A stretch of 64,000 nucleotides of DNA from Erinaceus europaeus (lineage: Eukaryota > Chordata > Mammalia > Eulipotyphla > Erinaceidae), in assembly GCF_950295315.1 (NCBI RefSeq), contig NC_080168.1:2734573-2798572 (forward strand). Reading direction: 5' to 3'. Both the position numbers and the translations under genes were made by a program. Shown piece after piece: positions 55,447 through 64,000 of this stretch. How positions within the stretch are numbered: position 1 is the first letter of the stretch; each line of letters starts with the position of its first letter. The notes beneath the pieces were generated by a model that saw nothing but the letters and a program-made list of their open reading frames with translations, did no database searches and was not told the origin of the DNA.

Positions 55447-55915
55447 AACTATTTGCCATAGTATCAGGAGTGCAGGGCACTTTGTGAGGCAGGGAGACTG
55501 ATAAGAGGCACACCTTTTTGGGGGTTCTACTGTCCCTCCTTGCTCAACCTCTCTGTAGAGAGAGAGACTAACAGGATTGACACACCCCTCAGGCTCAAGC
55601 CCTTCTAAGCTCAACCATATCTTCACAATTCCCCAACATCTCCCTCTTACTTAATGGCCATATATAACTGGGCCAATGTCTGTAAAAGACTTCATCTCTG
55701 TCAGGGGAATAGCAGTGTAGGGATGAACAGAAACCTGTTGGGAAGAAAGCAGAATGATAGTGTGTAAGTGTCTTCAAAAAGAACTAGCATAAGACAGGGA
55801 GGGATAAGTAAGAGTAGCAAGAGACAGAGTGAACCTGATGGGTGGAGGAGTGGGGGCCTAATAAGCCCAACAACTTATGCATTGCTGGGGGGTGGGGTGG
55901 CAGTCAGATTGAAAT
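55447..55915 (-). mobile_element. ERV 3' internal remnant
   Basis: Sequence upstream (in ERV sense) of the polypurine tract, with no gag, pol or env domain that I can recognise. A second polypurine-like stretch followed by TGTTGGGG occurs at 55650-55631. The provirus is cut off at about 55915, close to an L1 3' fragment. Confidence 0.55.
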
Positions 55916-56011
55916 AACATGGAGACCATATAATCCTGAGACTTAAGCTTTTTACATTCAGGCAAGCACTTCTGAAAATTTTGAAAATATGAACTTCAAG
56001 AATAAAAGGCC

Positions 56012-56955
56012 TTAAGAGGCTAATAACCAGAATACATAAAGAACTTGCCAAACTCAACATCAAGAAAACAAATAACACCATCCAAAAATGGGGAGAGGAC
56101 ATGGACAGAATATTCACCACAGAAGAGATCCAAAGACTGATAAACACATGAGAAAATGCTCCAAGTCTCTGATTGTCAGAGAAATGCAAATAAAGACAAT
56201 AATGAGATACCACTTCACTCCTGTGAGAATGTCACACATCAGAAAAGGTAACAGCAGCAAATGCTGGAGAGGGTGTGGGATCAAAGGAACGCTCCTACAC
56301 TGCTGGTGGGAATGTCAATTGGTCCAACCTCTGTGGAGAACAGTCTGGAGAACTCTCAGAAGGATAGAAATGGACCTACCCTATGATCCTGTAATTCCTC
56401 TCATGGGGATATATCCTAAGGAACCCAACACACCCATCCAAAAAGATATGTGCACACATATGTTCTTAGCAGCACAATTTGTAATAGCCAAAACCTGGAA
56501 GCAACCCAGCTGTCCAGCAACAGATGAGTGGCTGAGCAAGTTGTGATGTATATACACAATGGAATACTACTCAGCTATAAAAAATGGTGACTTCACCGTT
56601 TTCAGCTCATCTTGGCTGGGCCTTAGAAAATTCATGTTATGTGAAATAAGTCAGAAACAGAAGGATGAATATGGGATGATCTCACTCTCAGGCAGAAGTT
56701 GAAAAACAAGATCAGAAGAGAAAACACCAGTAGAACCTGGACTGGAATTGGCGTATTGCACCAAAGTAAAAGACTCTGGGATGTGGGGGGTGTGGGGGGA
56801 GAATACAGGTCCAAGAAGGATGACAGAGGACCTAGTGGGGTTTACATTGTTATATGGAAAACTGAAAAATGTTATGCATTTACAAACTACTGTATTTATT
56901 GCCGAATGTAAACATTAGTTCCCTAATAAAGAAATTTAAAAAATAATAATAAAAG
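56012..56955 (+). pseudogene. LINE-1 ORF2 C-terminal fragment plus short 3' UTR
   Basis: ORF2p supplies L1 endonuclease and reverse transcriptase; only its C-terminal part is present. From gctaataaccagaatacata the frame becomes open at 56088-56546: [81 protein letters not shown], all hallmark L1 sequence including the Cys/His-like CWRGCG...HCWWEC motif. The 3' UTR (aatatgggatgatctcactc, ggcgtattgcaccaaagta) ends with ccctaataaagaaattt. The upstream frame from 56012 to 56088 contains stops, and the element is 5' truncated. Inactive, but among the younger L1 pieces here. Confidence 0.93.
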
Positions 56956-56956
56956 G

Positions 56957-57290
56957 TCCAGGGGAACTGGTATACAGGTTAAGCTTGCATAGTACAAAGC
57001 TTAAGGGCCAGCACAGCGATCCTGGTTCCAGATCCTGCTCTCCACCTGGAGGTGTGAGGCAGGGGCAGGGTCACTTCACAAATGGTGAAGCAGGTCTGCG
57101 GGTGTCTATCTTGGTCTCCCCTTCTCTATCTTTTCCTTTTCTCTCAGTTTTTTTTCTCTGTCCTGTGCAACAAAGCAAAAGCAAAACAGAACAAAAACAA
57201 AAAAGGAAAACGGCCACCAGGAGGAGTGGGTTCGTAGTGTAGGCACCGACCCCCAGTGATAACCCCAGAGGCAAAAATAAATAAATCAGT
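56957..57290 (+). repeat. SINE B with module M (array member 1)
   Basis: aggggaactggtatacaggt, gatcctggttccagatcct, gtgaagcaggtctgcgggtg, M (ccaccaggaggagtggg, gataaccccagaggc). Confidence 0.88.
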
Positions 57291-57304
57291 CAATAAAAAG
57301 AAGT

Positions 57305-57575
57305 AAAGGTCCAGGGTCCAGGTGGTGACACACTCTGCTTTGTACATGTCACCACAGTTAAGTACCTGAGTTAAAACTCCCACTTCCCACCTGCATGGGT
57401 AAGTCAGATCTGCAGGTGTCTTTCTCTCCCTCTCTATCTCCCCCACCCTTTCAATCTCTCTCTGTTTCATCAAGTAAAGGAAAGAGGGGGGAAAAGGCAG
57501 GGGAAAATGCCTGCCAGGAGCTGTGAATTCATTTTACAGGCACTAAGTTCCTGTCTTAACCTAGAAAGAATGGGA
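57305..57575 (+). repeat. SINE with module M (array member 2)
   Basis: ggtccaggtggtgacacact, cccacttcccacctgcatgg, M (tgccaggagctgtgaattc, ttaacctagaaag). Diverged. Confidence 0.8.
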
Positions 57576-57614
57576 GAAGAAAAGCATATAAGGGAGAGAG
57601 AAGGAAAGATAGGA

Positions 57615-57829
57615 AGGGGCCAGGTGGCTGTACACCTGGTTGAGTGCATGTGTTATAGTGCCCAAGGGCTCAGGTTCAAGCCCCTGGTCCCCACCGGCAA
57701 GTAGAAAGCTTTGTGAGTGGTGAGGCAGGGCTGTGGATGTCTGTCTCTCTCTCTCCCCTTCCTTTCAATTTCTGGCTGTCTCTGTTCAATAAATACATTA
57801 AGATAATAAATAAATGTTTAAAAAAGAAA
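57615..57829 (+). repeat. SINE A (array member 3)
   Basis: aggggccaggtggctgtaca cctgg, gttcaagcccctggtccccac, tcaatttctggctgtctctg, aagataataaataaatg. Confidence 0.93.
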
Positions 57830-58055
57830 GATGGGGTGGGGCAGACAGTAGTATACCTGGTGAAGCACAGACATTACAGTCCACAAGGACCCTGGTTCAA
57901 GCCCCTGGCCCCCACCTGCAGGCGGAAAGCTTCATGAGTGATGAAGCAGGACTGTGGGTGTCTGTCTCTCTGTCTCTCTCTCTCCCCCTTCCTTCAATTT
58001 CTGGCTGTCTCTATCCAATAAATACATAAAGATAATAAATAAATATTAAAAAAAA
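57830..58055 (+). repeat. SINE A (array member 4)
   Basis: gatggggtggggcagacagt agtatacctgg, agcacagacattacagtcc, ctggctgtctctatccaata. Shares its unusual start with member 5. Confidence 0.93.
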
Positions 58056-58260
58056 GATGGGGTGGACAGGCTGTAGTACACCTGGTTAAGCACAGACATT
58101 ACAGTCATAAGGATCTGGGTTCGAGCCCCTGGTCCCCACCTGCAGGGAGAAAGCTTCACAAGTGATGAAGCAGGTCTGCAGGTGTCTCTGTCTCTTTCCC
58201 TCTCTATCTCTCCCTCCCCTCTCAATTTTTCTTTATATAATAATAAATAAGTAAAGTTAA
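58056..58260 (+). repeat. SINE A (array member 5)
   Basis: gatggggtggacaggctgta gtacacctgg, agcacagacattacagtcat, gggttcgagcccctggtccc. Confidence 0.93.
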
Positions 58261-58261
58261 C

Positions 58262-59340
58262 AAAACAAAGATGGGAAGGGAGAAAGAAAGACAGGAAGAG
58301 AGAAAGAAAAGTAAGAAAGAAAAAAAAATTTAAAAAGGATGAAAGAATGAGAGGAACGTACAGATGGTTGGTGAAGGAGTGTAAGCCCTTTAGAGGATGC
58401 ATTCCGGGCACTTGGCTCTCGCCTGCTTTTGAATAGATGGTCAGTGCATTATGGATAAACCAGTGACTTTGAGGACAAGCCATTTCTTGGGGTTGATTTT
58501 GAACCACAGAACTGGTCAGGGGCTTTTTGTTTTCATGTCTGTGCAATTAACCCTGCAGGATCCCGTGACATGAGAAGACACAGGGCTTGTGTAGGTGACT
58601 GTGACGGCTGAAGAAACACTCTTTCCCTCCTTCCCTCTGCCTTGCTTTGGCTCCCACATTGACCTTGCTAATGGTCAGGACATCTGCTCACTGCAGGCTC
58701 AGCAATTGCTCTCGGGGTTGACAGCAGCTGTCAGCTGAAGGCCTAGAGGTGGGGGCCTCCCTCCACCCCTGATCGGATGGTCTCATCATTTCCTGGACTA
58801 GGAAGAGCTCTCCTCTGCTTCGGATGTAATCAGGAACCCTCTTGTAATCAAATTGAGCACAGGTCCTTAGAGCTGGCGATTCTTCTTTGCTTGAAGGGAA
58901 GGGGTCTGTACTTCCCACTGGAGAGGGCACTCTTGAGTATGAGACACAGAGACAGGGTTTCTTTGTATCTATCTCAGGGGTCATGTTACAAGTGTCCTCA
59001 GCAACTGAGAGAATGGAGTAGGGTAGTCGGGAAAGACACATGTGTCTAGGCAGAAACCTGAGCCAGTACCTTGGGTCAGGTGGGCAAATTCCCTTTGTTT
59101 GTAGCAGAAGCAGGAGCCTGGCCCCTGGATCCTGGCCTTCCTGCTGATTCCCTGCAGTGTGGAGGCTGGTTCCCTTCCTGCATGATCTTTTCTGTCTTTT
59201 TCTATCCTGTGTCTATTCGTATTTTCAATGTCAGAGCTATAATGTCTGTAGAACACCTGCAAAAGGCCAGTCCCTGAGCTGGAAGAAACATATGTAAGAG
59301 TAGAAAAATGTGTAAACTCAATGGAAAGTGCAGGAAGAAC
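58262..59340. other. Unique sequence, 1.1 kb
   Basis: A purine-rich start (58268-58335) is the SINE tail. Overlapping frames on both strands (58688-59041 minus, 58777-59049 plus, 58981-59262 minus) show no domain. Confidence 0.4.
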
Positions 59341-59344
59341 ATTT

Positions 59345-59520
59345 TTAATTTTTTTTTTTTTTTAATTATTGGATAGATACAGAGAAAAATTGAGAGGGGA
59401 GGGGGAGGTAGAGAGATGGACAGTGACACCTGCAGCCCTGCTTCACCACTCAGGAAGCTTTCTCCCTGTAGGTGAGCCTCTCTGTCTCTCTCTGTCTCTC
59501 TCTTTCTCTCTCCCCCTCCC
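59345..59520 (-). repeat. SINE A, truncated, with (TC)n
   Basis: Poly-T, attattggatagatacagag, cctgcagccctgcttcacca ctc, aagctttctccctgtaggtg. It breaks into a TC run where the head should follow. Confidence 0.88.
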
Positions 59521-59587
59521 CCAAAATTATTTCAAAGGCTCTGCCTGGCTGATTCCTTTACTCCCAGAGAATTTTCTGTTTTGTTTT

Positions 59588-59740
59588 TAGACAGAGGCAG
59601 GGAGATATAGAGAATTATAGATACTGAAGCACTGCTCATGGCTACTGAATTTTCTCCATCAGGTGAATGACGGCTTGAACCTGGGTCCCTGTGCTTGGCA
59701 ATGTGTGTTTTCTACCACTTTGCCATTTCCTGGCCTCATA
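59588..59740 (-). repeat. SINE, diverged head
   Basis: gaagcactgctcatggctac, gacggcttgaacctgggtcc ctgtgcttgg, ccactttgccatttcctggcc. Confidence 0.75.
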
Positions 59741-59757
59741 CTGGATCTATTTATTTT

Positions 59758-60000
59758 TAATTAATTAATTTTATTGCCAAGAAGGTTACTCACAGAGTTT
59801 CACTGCCTCCAGTGACTATTTTCCTCTTATTTGCTTATTTATTTTTAGTTGGTAGAAAGGAGAGAAATTGAGAGAGAAGGAAGAAATCTAGAATAGGAGA
59901 GATAAACAGACATCTGCAGACATGCTTCACGTCTGGGGCTCAAACCGAAGTCCTTGTGCATAGTGATATAGTCACTTAACCAGGAGGACCACCGCCTGGA
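59758..60000 (-). repeat. SINE B with module M, diverged
   Basis: ccaagaaggttactcacaga, gagagaaattgagagagaag, agacatctgcagacatgctt c, ggctcaaaccgaagtcctt. The stretch between body and head is partly deleted. Confidence 0.83.
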
Positions 60001-60011
60001 GATATATGTAT

Positions 60012-60348
60012 ATACATTCTGCCTCCAGGGTTACCAGTGGGGCTCAGTGTCTGCACCAGGGATCCACTACTCCTGGAGGACATTTTCTCCATTTATTTTT
60101 GCCATTGGTGTTATTGTTAATGATGCCATTGCTGTTGTTATTGTTGGATAGGATAGAGAGAAATTGAGAGGGGAAGGGAAGAGCAGAGAGGGGGAGAGAT
60201 ATATAGACACTTGCAGACCTGCTTCACCACTTGCAAAGTGACCGCCCCCCGAAGGTGGGGGAGCTGGGGACTCAAACCCAGGTCATCATGCCGATTCTTG
60301 CACTTAATGCCATGTGCGCTTAACCTGCTGCACTACTGCCCGGCCCCT
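60012..60348 (-). repeat. SINE B with module M
   Basis: tgcctccagggttaccagtg gggc, gatccactactcctggagg, gatgccattgctgttgttat, agacctgcttcaccacttgc, gcactactgcccggcccc. Confidence 0.93.
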
Positions 60349-60349
60349 G

Positions 60350-60715
60350 CTCCTGTATATTTTTATGAGATCAATGATACACACCATCTTTAAGTTCTCA
60401 CAGGTTTTGAGATCATTATTAGGCCCTTAGTTTACAAGAGAAATGAAACACATCTGTCTCCCTCTGGTGTATTGCTTCTGGCTTGGTTCTAGGGTGATCA
60501 GCAGAAGCAGAGGCTTCAAGAATAATCTCTTCAGAGCATGTTTTAACAAAAGCAGAATCAAATACTGTCCCCTGGGATGCAATGGTTCACCTCTCTGTTG
60601 CTAGTAAGGGCTCCAGAGAAAGGGAACATCTGAGTCCACCATCCATCCCAGAAAAGGCCCTGCATGTAGAAAGAGCTCTGAACTTAAGCTGAATCTTATG
60701 TCTTCTTTTAAAAAA
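60350..60715. other. Unique sequence
   Basis: No repeat or gene recognised. Confidence 0.4.
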
Positions 60716-60915
60716 TATGTTTATTGAGAAAGAGAAACAGAGAGAAAGAGGGAAAGAGAGGGAGAGAAAGGGAGAGAGAGAGAGATAGAGAGAGGTAGAG
60801 AGAGATGGAAAGAGGGAGATGGAGAGAGGGAGATGGAGAGAGAGAGAGGGAGAGAGAGAGGGGGAGAAGGAGAGAGAATGAGAGAGGGGGTGAGAGAGAG
60901 AGAGAGAGAGAACCA
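60716..60915. repeat. (GA)n-rich purine tract
   Basis: agagagagagagatagagag style units about 190 bp long. Frames over it are artefacts (Ser/Leu or Glu/Arg). The left edge, ttatgtttattgagaaagag, suggests origin in an antisense SINE. Confidence 0.95.
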
Positions 60916-61069
60916 GAGCCTCACACCACCGTGGCCTGTACATTGTCAGAGTCTGAGCTTCACTAATGGAATTCCCAGGACCAGACCTGTCTCATGTGCA
61001 TGGCCAAGCAGATATACTCTCTGAATATGTTATATTGTTGGTCTGGCCTCTCAGAATTATATAAATTTA

Positions 61070-61290
61070 AAATGTTTGTTCTCTGTTTATTTATTATCGG
61101 ATAGAGACAAAGAGAAATTGCTAGGGGAGGAAGGAGAAAGAGAGGTAAAGAGACAGAGAGACACCAGCAGCCCTGCTTCACCACTTGGTGAAGCTTTTCC
61201 TCTGCAGGTGGGGACCAGGGGCTTGAACCCCGGTCACTGCACACTGTAATGTGTGCTCTTAACCAGAGGCACCACTGCCTGGCTCCCCAC
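61070..61290 (-). repeat. SINE A
   Basis: tttatttattatcggatagag, agcagccctgcttcaccact, ctgcaggtggggaccaggggc, ttaaccagaggcaccactgc. Confidence 0.94.
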
Positions 61291-61334
61291 AAAGATGTTT
61301 TTATTAACCAGAAAGAGAACCAAAGCGTCGCTGT

Positions 61335-61755
61335 GGTGATGTGATGCCTAATTTTCTGCAAAACATTCTCACCCCCAGCCCTCCATCATCGTGCACTGGG
61401 TCTGAACCTCCCCCACGCCCCAGTGACCTTTACTTTGCTGCAATACAATACTCCAAGTCTAGACCAAATTCTGCCATAAATTTCCTCTTCTGTTCTTCTT
61501 TCTCAACTTCTGTCCATGAATGAGTTCACCCCATCTTCATCCTTCTGATCTCCTCACTTCACATGATTGTTTCAAGCTCCATCTGAGATGAGGTGAAGAA
61601 GGTGACGTCATCATTCTTTACAGCTGAGTAGTATTCCATTGTGTACGTGTATCTAGGCCACACTTTTCTTAGGATTTCATCGCCCATGGAAGTTGTCATG
61701 CATGGGTATCTTTCCTTCGGGAGTTGTTGATGCTTCTTTTGCAAAATGAGAGCTG
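61335..61755 (-). repeat. L1 3' end fragment
   Basis: Antisense: tcttctttctcaacttctgt, ccatctgagatgaggtgaag, cagctgagtagtattccatt gtgtac. The poly(A) side is at the left. Confidence 0.8.
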
Positions 61756-62610
61756 GGGAGACCTGAGATGTCTCCTCTTCTTCAAGAAGTACACTTGTAG
61801 AACTTATGGTTTGGGGGAAGATAGAGAAACCTACCAGTCACGTCTGGGCACACCCAGAGCCTGAGAGAGACTGGGTCCCGTTCCAGTGAGAATACCCATC
61901 TGAATGTGAGGTGATTACTTGCTACAGACGGAAAAAAAACTCATCTGGATTCAAAGGACGGGCTTTGTGTAGATGTCAGCAGGAGCCAAAATGAGTGTGG
62001 CGTGATTGTTCGTTCATCCAAAGCAGCTCACCAAACCAACCAACTTTTTTTTTATTTTTCTGTAACTGCAGCTTTTCATCTGCCACCATAAAGACAAAAC
62101 CTAAACAGAGCATTAGCCTCTAAAATGTGTTTAAATTGAATTTCTGGATACTTTGGCATGTGTCCAGTTTTTAAATAATTTCTGATCTAACTGTATCTAA
62201 TCTCCAATCAAAAGATACCCCAGTGCATGGAACATTCCTGTTAATAATGATACCTTAGACATCCATTAAGCCCGGACATTAATTTTATGGAAATTCTCCA
62301 ATATATCTCCATTAGATTTTTTTTTCCTAGACAAAATTTGTAATAAAAGCTTTTAATAAATGCCATAAATATCTACATTCAATCGGACGATTAACCAAAT
62401 TAAAACCAGACCCAAATAGAAAATAGTTACTTCTGCTGAAAGTCATGACCTTCAGAACACATTTTGAAGGAATTATGTGCTGGGCTAATGCATAAACTGT
62501 GTTTGTTACCCAAAAAACTGAAAGTCAGTGAATGGGAACAAATAGTTGGCTCTGTGACTACTTGATGCGTCTCTCTGCTCTTGCACACCTAGAGGCCCCT
62601 GTGATACATC
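61756..62610. other. Unique sequence with AT-rich island
   Basis: 62035-62520 is flagged as a candidate conserved element. No named repeat. Confidence 0.45.
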
Positions 62611-62614
62611 CAGG

Positions 62615-62812
62615 CTATGCAGGAGCCAGGTGGAGTGCACATGTCACAGTTCACAAGGACCCAAGTTCAAGGCCTCCCTGGTCTCCACCTGCAGGAGGAA
62701 GCTTTGCAGGAGGTGAAACAGTGCTGCAGACTCTCTCGCTCTCTCTCCCCCTCCCTTTTCAAGTTCTCTATCTCTATAAAACAAATAAAGAAATACATTT
62801 AAAAGAAACAGG
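62615..62812 (+). repeat. SINE A
   Basis: caggagccaggtggagtgca catgtcacag, gttcaaggcctccctgg, cctgcaggaggaagctttgc, ataaaacaaataaagaaat. Confidence 0.9.
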
Positions 62813-62904
62813 CTTTACAGTTGGAAGCGTGTCAATGTTTGAGGTCCGACCTCTTCTCTGATCAGTCTTGAAATCTAGATTATTTCAATTTCTTTCTACT
62901 AATT

Positions 62905-63520
62905 CATGAATTGTGTGTTACAAGATTGTAGGATTACAGTCTATAGTTCCACACCACACCTGCCCACCAAAGTTCTGTGGTTCTACCCTCCCACGTGCCA
63001 GAGATAATCACTGGCGTCCTCTCAAGTCTTAGAAACAGTTTGCTTACTATTTATTTATTTATTTTGGCAAGTTCATGTAAATCCGTTCTCTAGATTCCAT
63101 GTGAATGAAACCATCTGGTAGCTGTCTTTCATCTCTTATTTCACTAAGCATCATCACTTCCAGTCTTTTCCATTTTGTCCCGAAGGACACAAGATCACCT
63201 TTTTTTTACCGCAGAGTAGTATTCCATGGAATACAAATCCTATAACTTCTGTATCTAGTCATCTGTTGATGGACACTTAGGCTGCTTTCACTCTCTGTCT
63301 ATTGTGAATAATGCAGCTAGGAGTGCAGGGGTGCAAATGTCCCTGTGAGCTAGTGTCTGAGTGCACACTGTATAGATGCATGCCCGAGGCTGCTATTGCT
63401 GGATCCTAAGGCAATTACATTTTTATTTAAAGACTCTCCAGGGAGTTTTCCATAGGCCCTGTATCAGTGTCCCGTTTCTTGAGTCTGGCATTTGTCACTT
63501 CAAAAAAAAAAAAAAAGGCT
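62905..63520 (-). repeat. L1 ORF2 end/3'UTR fragment
   Basis: Antisense L1: ttccatgtgaatgaaaccat ctgg, ctaagcatcatcacttccag, gcagagtagtattccatgg, gttgatggacacttaggctg c, agtgtcccgtttcttgag. The frame carries several disruptions. Confidence 0.8.
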
Positions 63521-64000
63521 AATAAGAGTGTTGTGAGAAAACATTGAGGTTACATATGGAGAACATCACAGGTTTCAGTCGGCCCATATATGGTACTGAG
63601 TAAGTGGACACCATTATAACTGAGATGCTGGGTTTGGAGGGACCTGAGATACATGCTTCAGGGAGTGCAAGAGAAGGCTAATACGGAGAGAGAGGCTTTT
63701 ATTCTCATCTACACACCTGAGCCAATACTGAAGTTTTCTTCTCTTTGTTATTTTTCTTCTTTATTTTCTGGGTAGTTTACCAAACTGCAAGTGAAATGAC
63801 TATGTTACAGTCCCTTTCCACTCAAAGCGTTGGGTCTGATCACAATCTACGATTCACTTCATCTGTCCCAGTCTTAGAAAACCACAGTAAAAACAAGCTC
63901 AGCACCTAAGAAATGTGGGTGATGGGATTTACCCTGGGGAGATGGTAAGGCAGGGCATGGAGCCAGGTTTGCTGGCTGCCCTGCTGCCCCCACGGGTGTC
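63521..64000. other. Unique sequence to window end
   Basis: No repeat or gene recognised. The last bases (gaagatggtaaggc) do not identify anything. Confidence 0.4.

Noticed and set aside
56088..56546. 152-codon open frame as a cellular gene
   Set aside because: It is the C-terminal end of L1 ORF2, followed by the L1 3' UTR.
1..64000. CRISPR arrays, operons, bacterial promoters and terminators
   Set aside because: Repeats present are eukaryotic retroposons and microsatellites; there are no regularly spaced direct repeats with unique spacers and no prokaryotic gene organisation.

Overview
This window is mammalian nuclear DNA with no protein-coding gene that I can support. It is a mosaic of retrotransposons in AT-rich intergenic or intronic sequence. 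Three tRNA-derived SINE families dominate, together with LINE-1 fragments whose 3' regions have an unusual layout. I recognise the SINE consensus style as that of the European hedgehog or a close erinaceid (Eulipotyphla). That is recollection, not a database match. Ancient eutherian repeats (MIR-like, MER5A-like) confirm a placental mammal.

SINE names used here. Family A has a tRNA-like head with a GGTTCGAGCCCC-type B box, then a CT-rich body, then a 'tctggctgtctctatccaataaa' style end with a gataataaa tail. Family B has a related head (gcgcaaagcgcaagg, ggatcccggttcgagc), then 'cctctctccatttctct', then CAA/TAA-rich tails. Family C has a different head (gagatagcataatggttatgc), then 'ggttcaatcccc', then 'agctgagcagtgctctggt'. 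Many A or B copies also carry a 3' module, called M here (ccaccaggagcagtggattc through aaccctggaggc). There are roughly 60 SINE pieces, and several are nested with readable target-site duplications.

L1 copies show two kinds of 3' end. Copies at 36985, 40930 and 56012 end about 350-400 bp after ORF2 in an AATAAAG signal. A second kind carries an extension of about 2 kb (1205-2366, 9662, 25687-27690, 30142-31725, 41515, 47421-49905, 52115). In the 47421-49905 copy the extension is physically joined to ORF2, in a twin-primed (5'-inverted) arrangement. In the 25687-28335 copy it is joined directly to ORF1 with ORF2 absent, which resembles a 'half-L1'.

At 54961-55915, on the minus strand, lies the 3' end of an endogenous retrovirus: a 469 bp LTR, a polypurine tract and a short piece of internal sequence. 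Its U3 carries a 34 bp stretch that reads as the 5' half of tRNA-Gly. This is the most unusual item in the window.

Structural DNA includes a near-perfect 59 bp inverted repeat next to a CT/CA microsatellite (18457-18698), a back-to-back SINE C hairpin (45378-45662), a 470 bp GGGAGA-type expansion inside a SINE (19395-19868), a 360 bp pyrimidine tract (53997-54360), and a run of five head-to-tail SINEs (56957-58260). Unique AT-rich islands with few repeats (3225-3640, 20225-20760, 33115-33480, 62035-62520) are candidates for conserved regulatory sequence, which only a cross-species alignment can test. Boundaries of repeats were read by eye and are typically good to about 10 bp, less for old copies.
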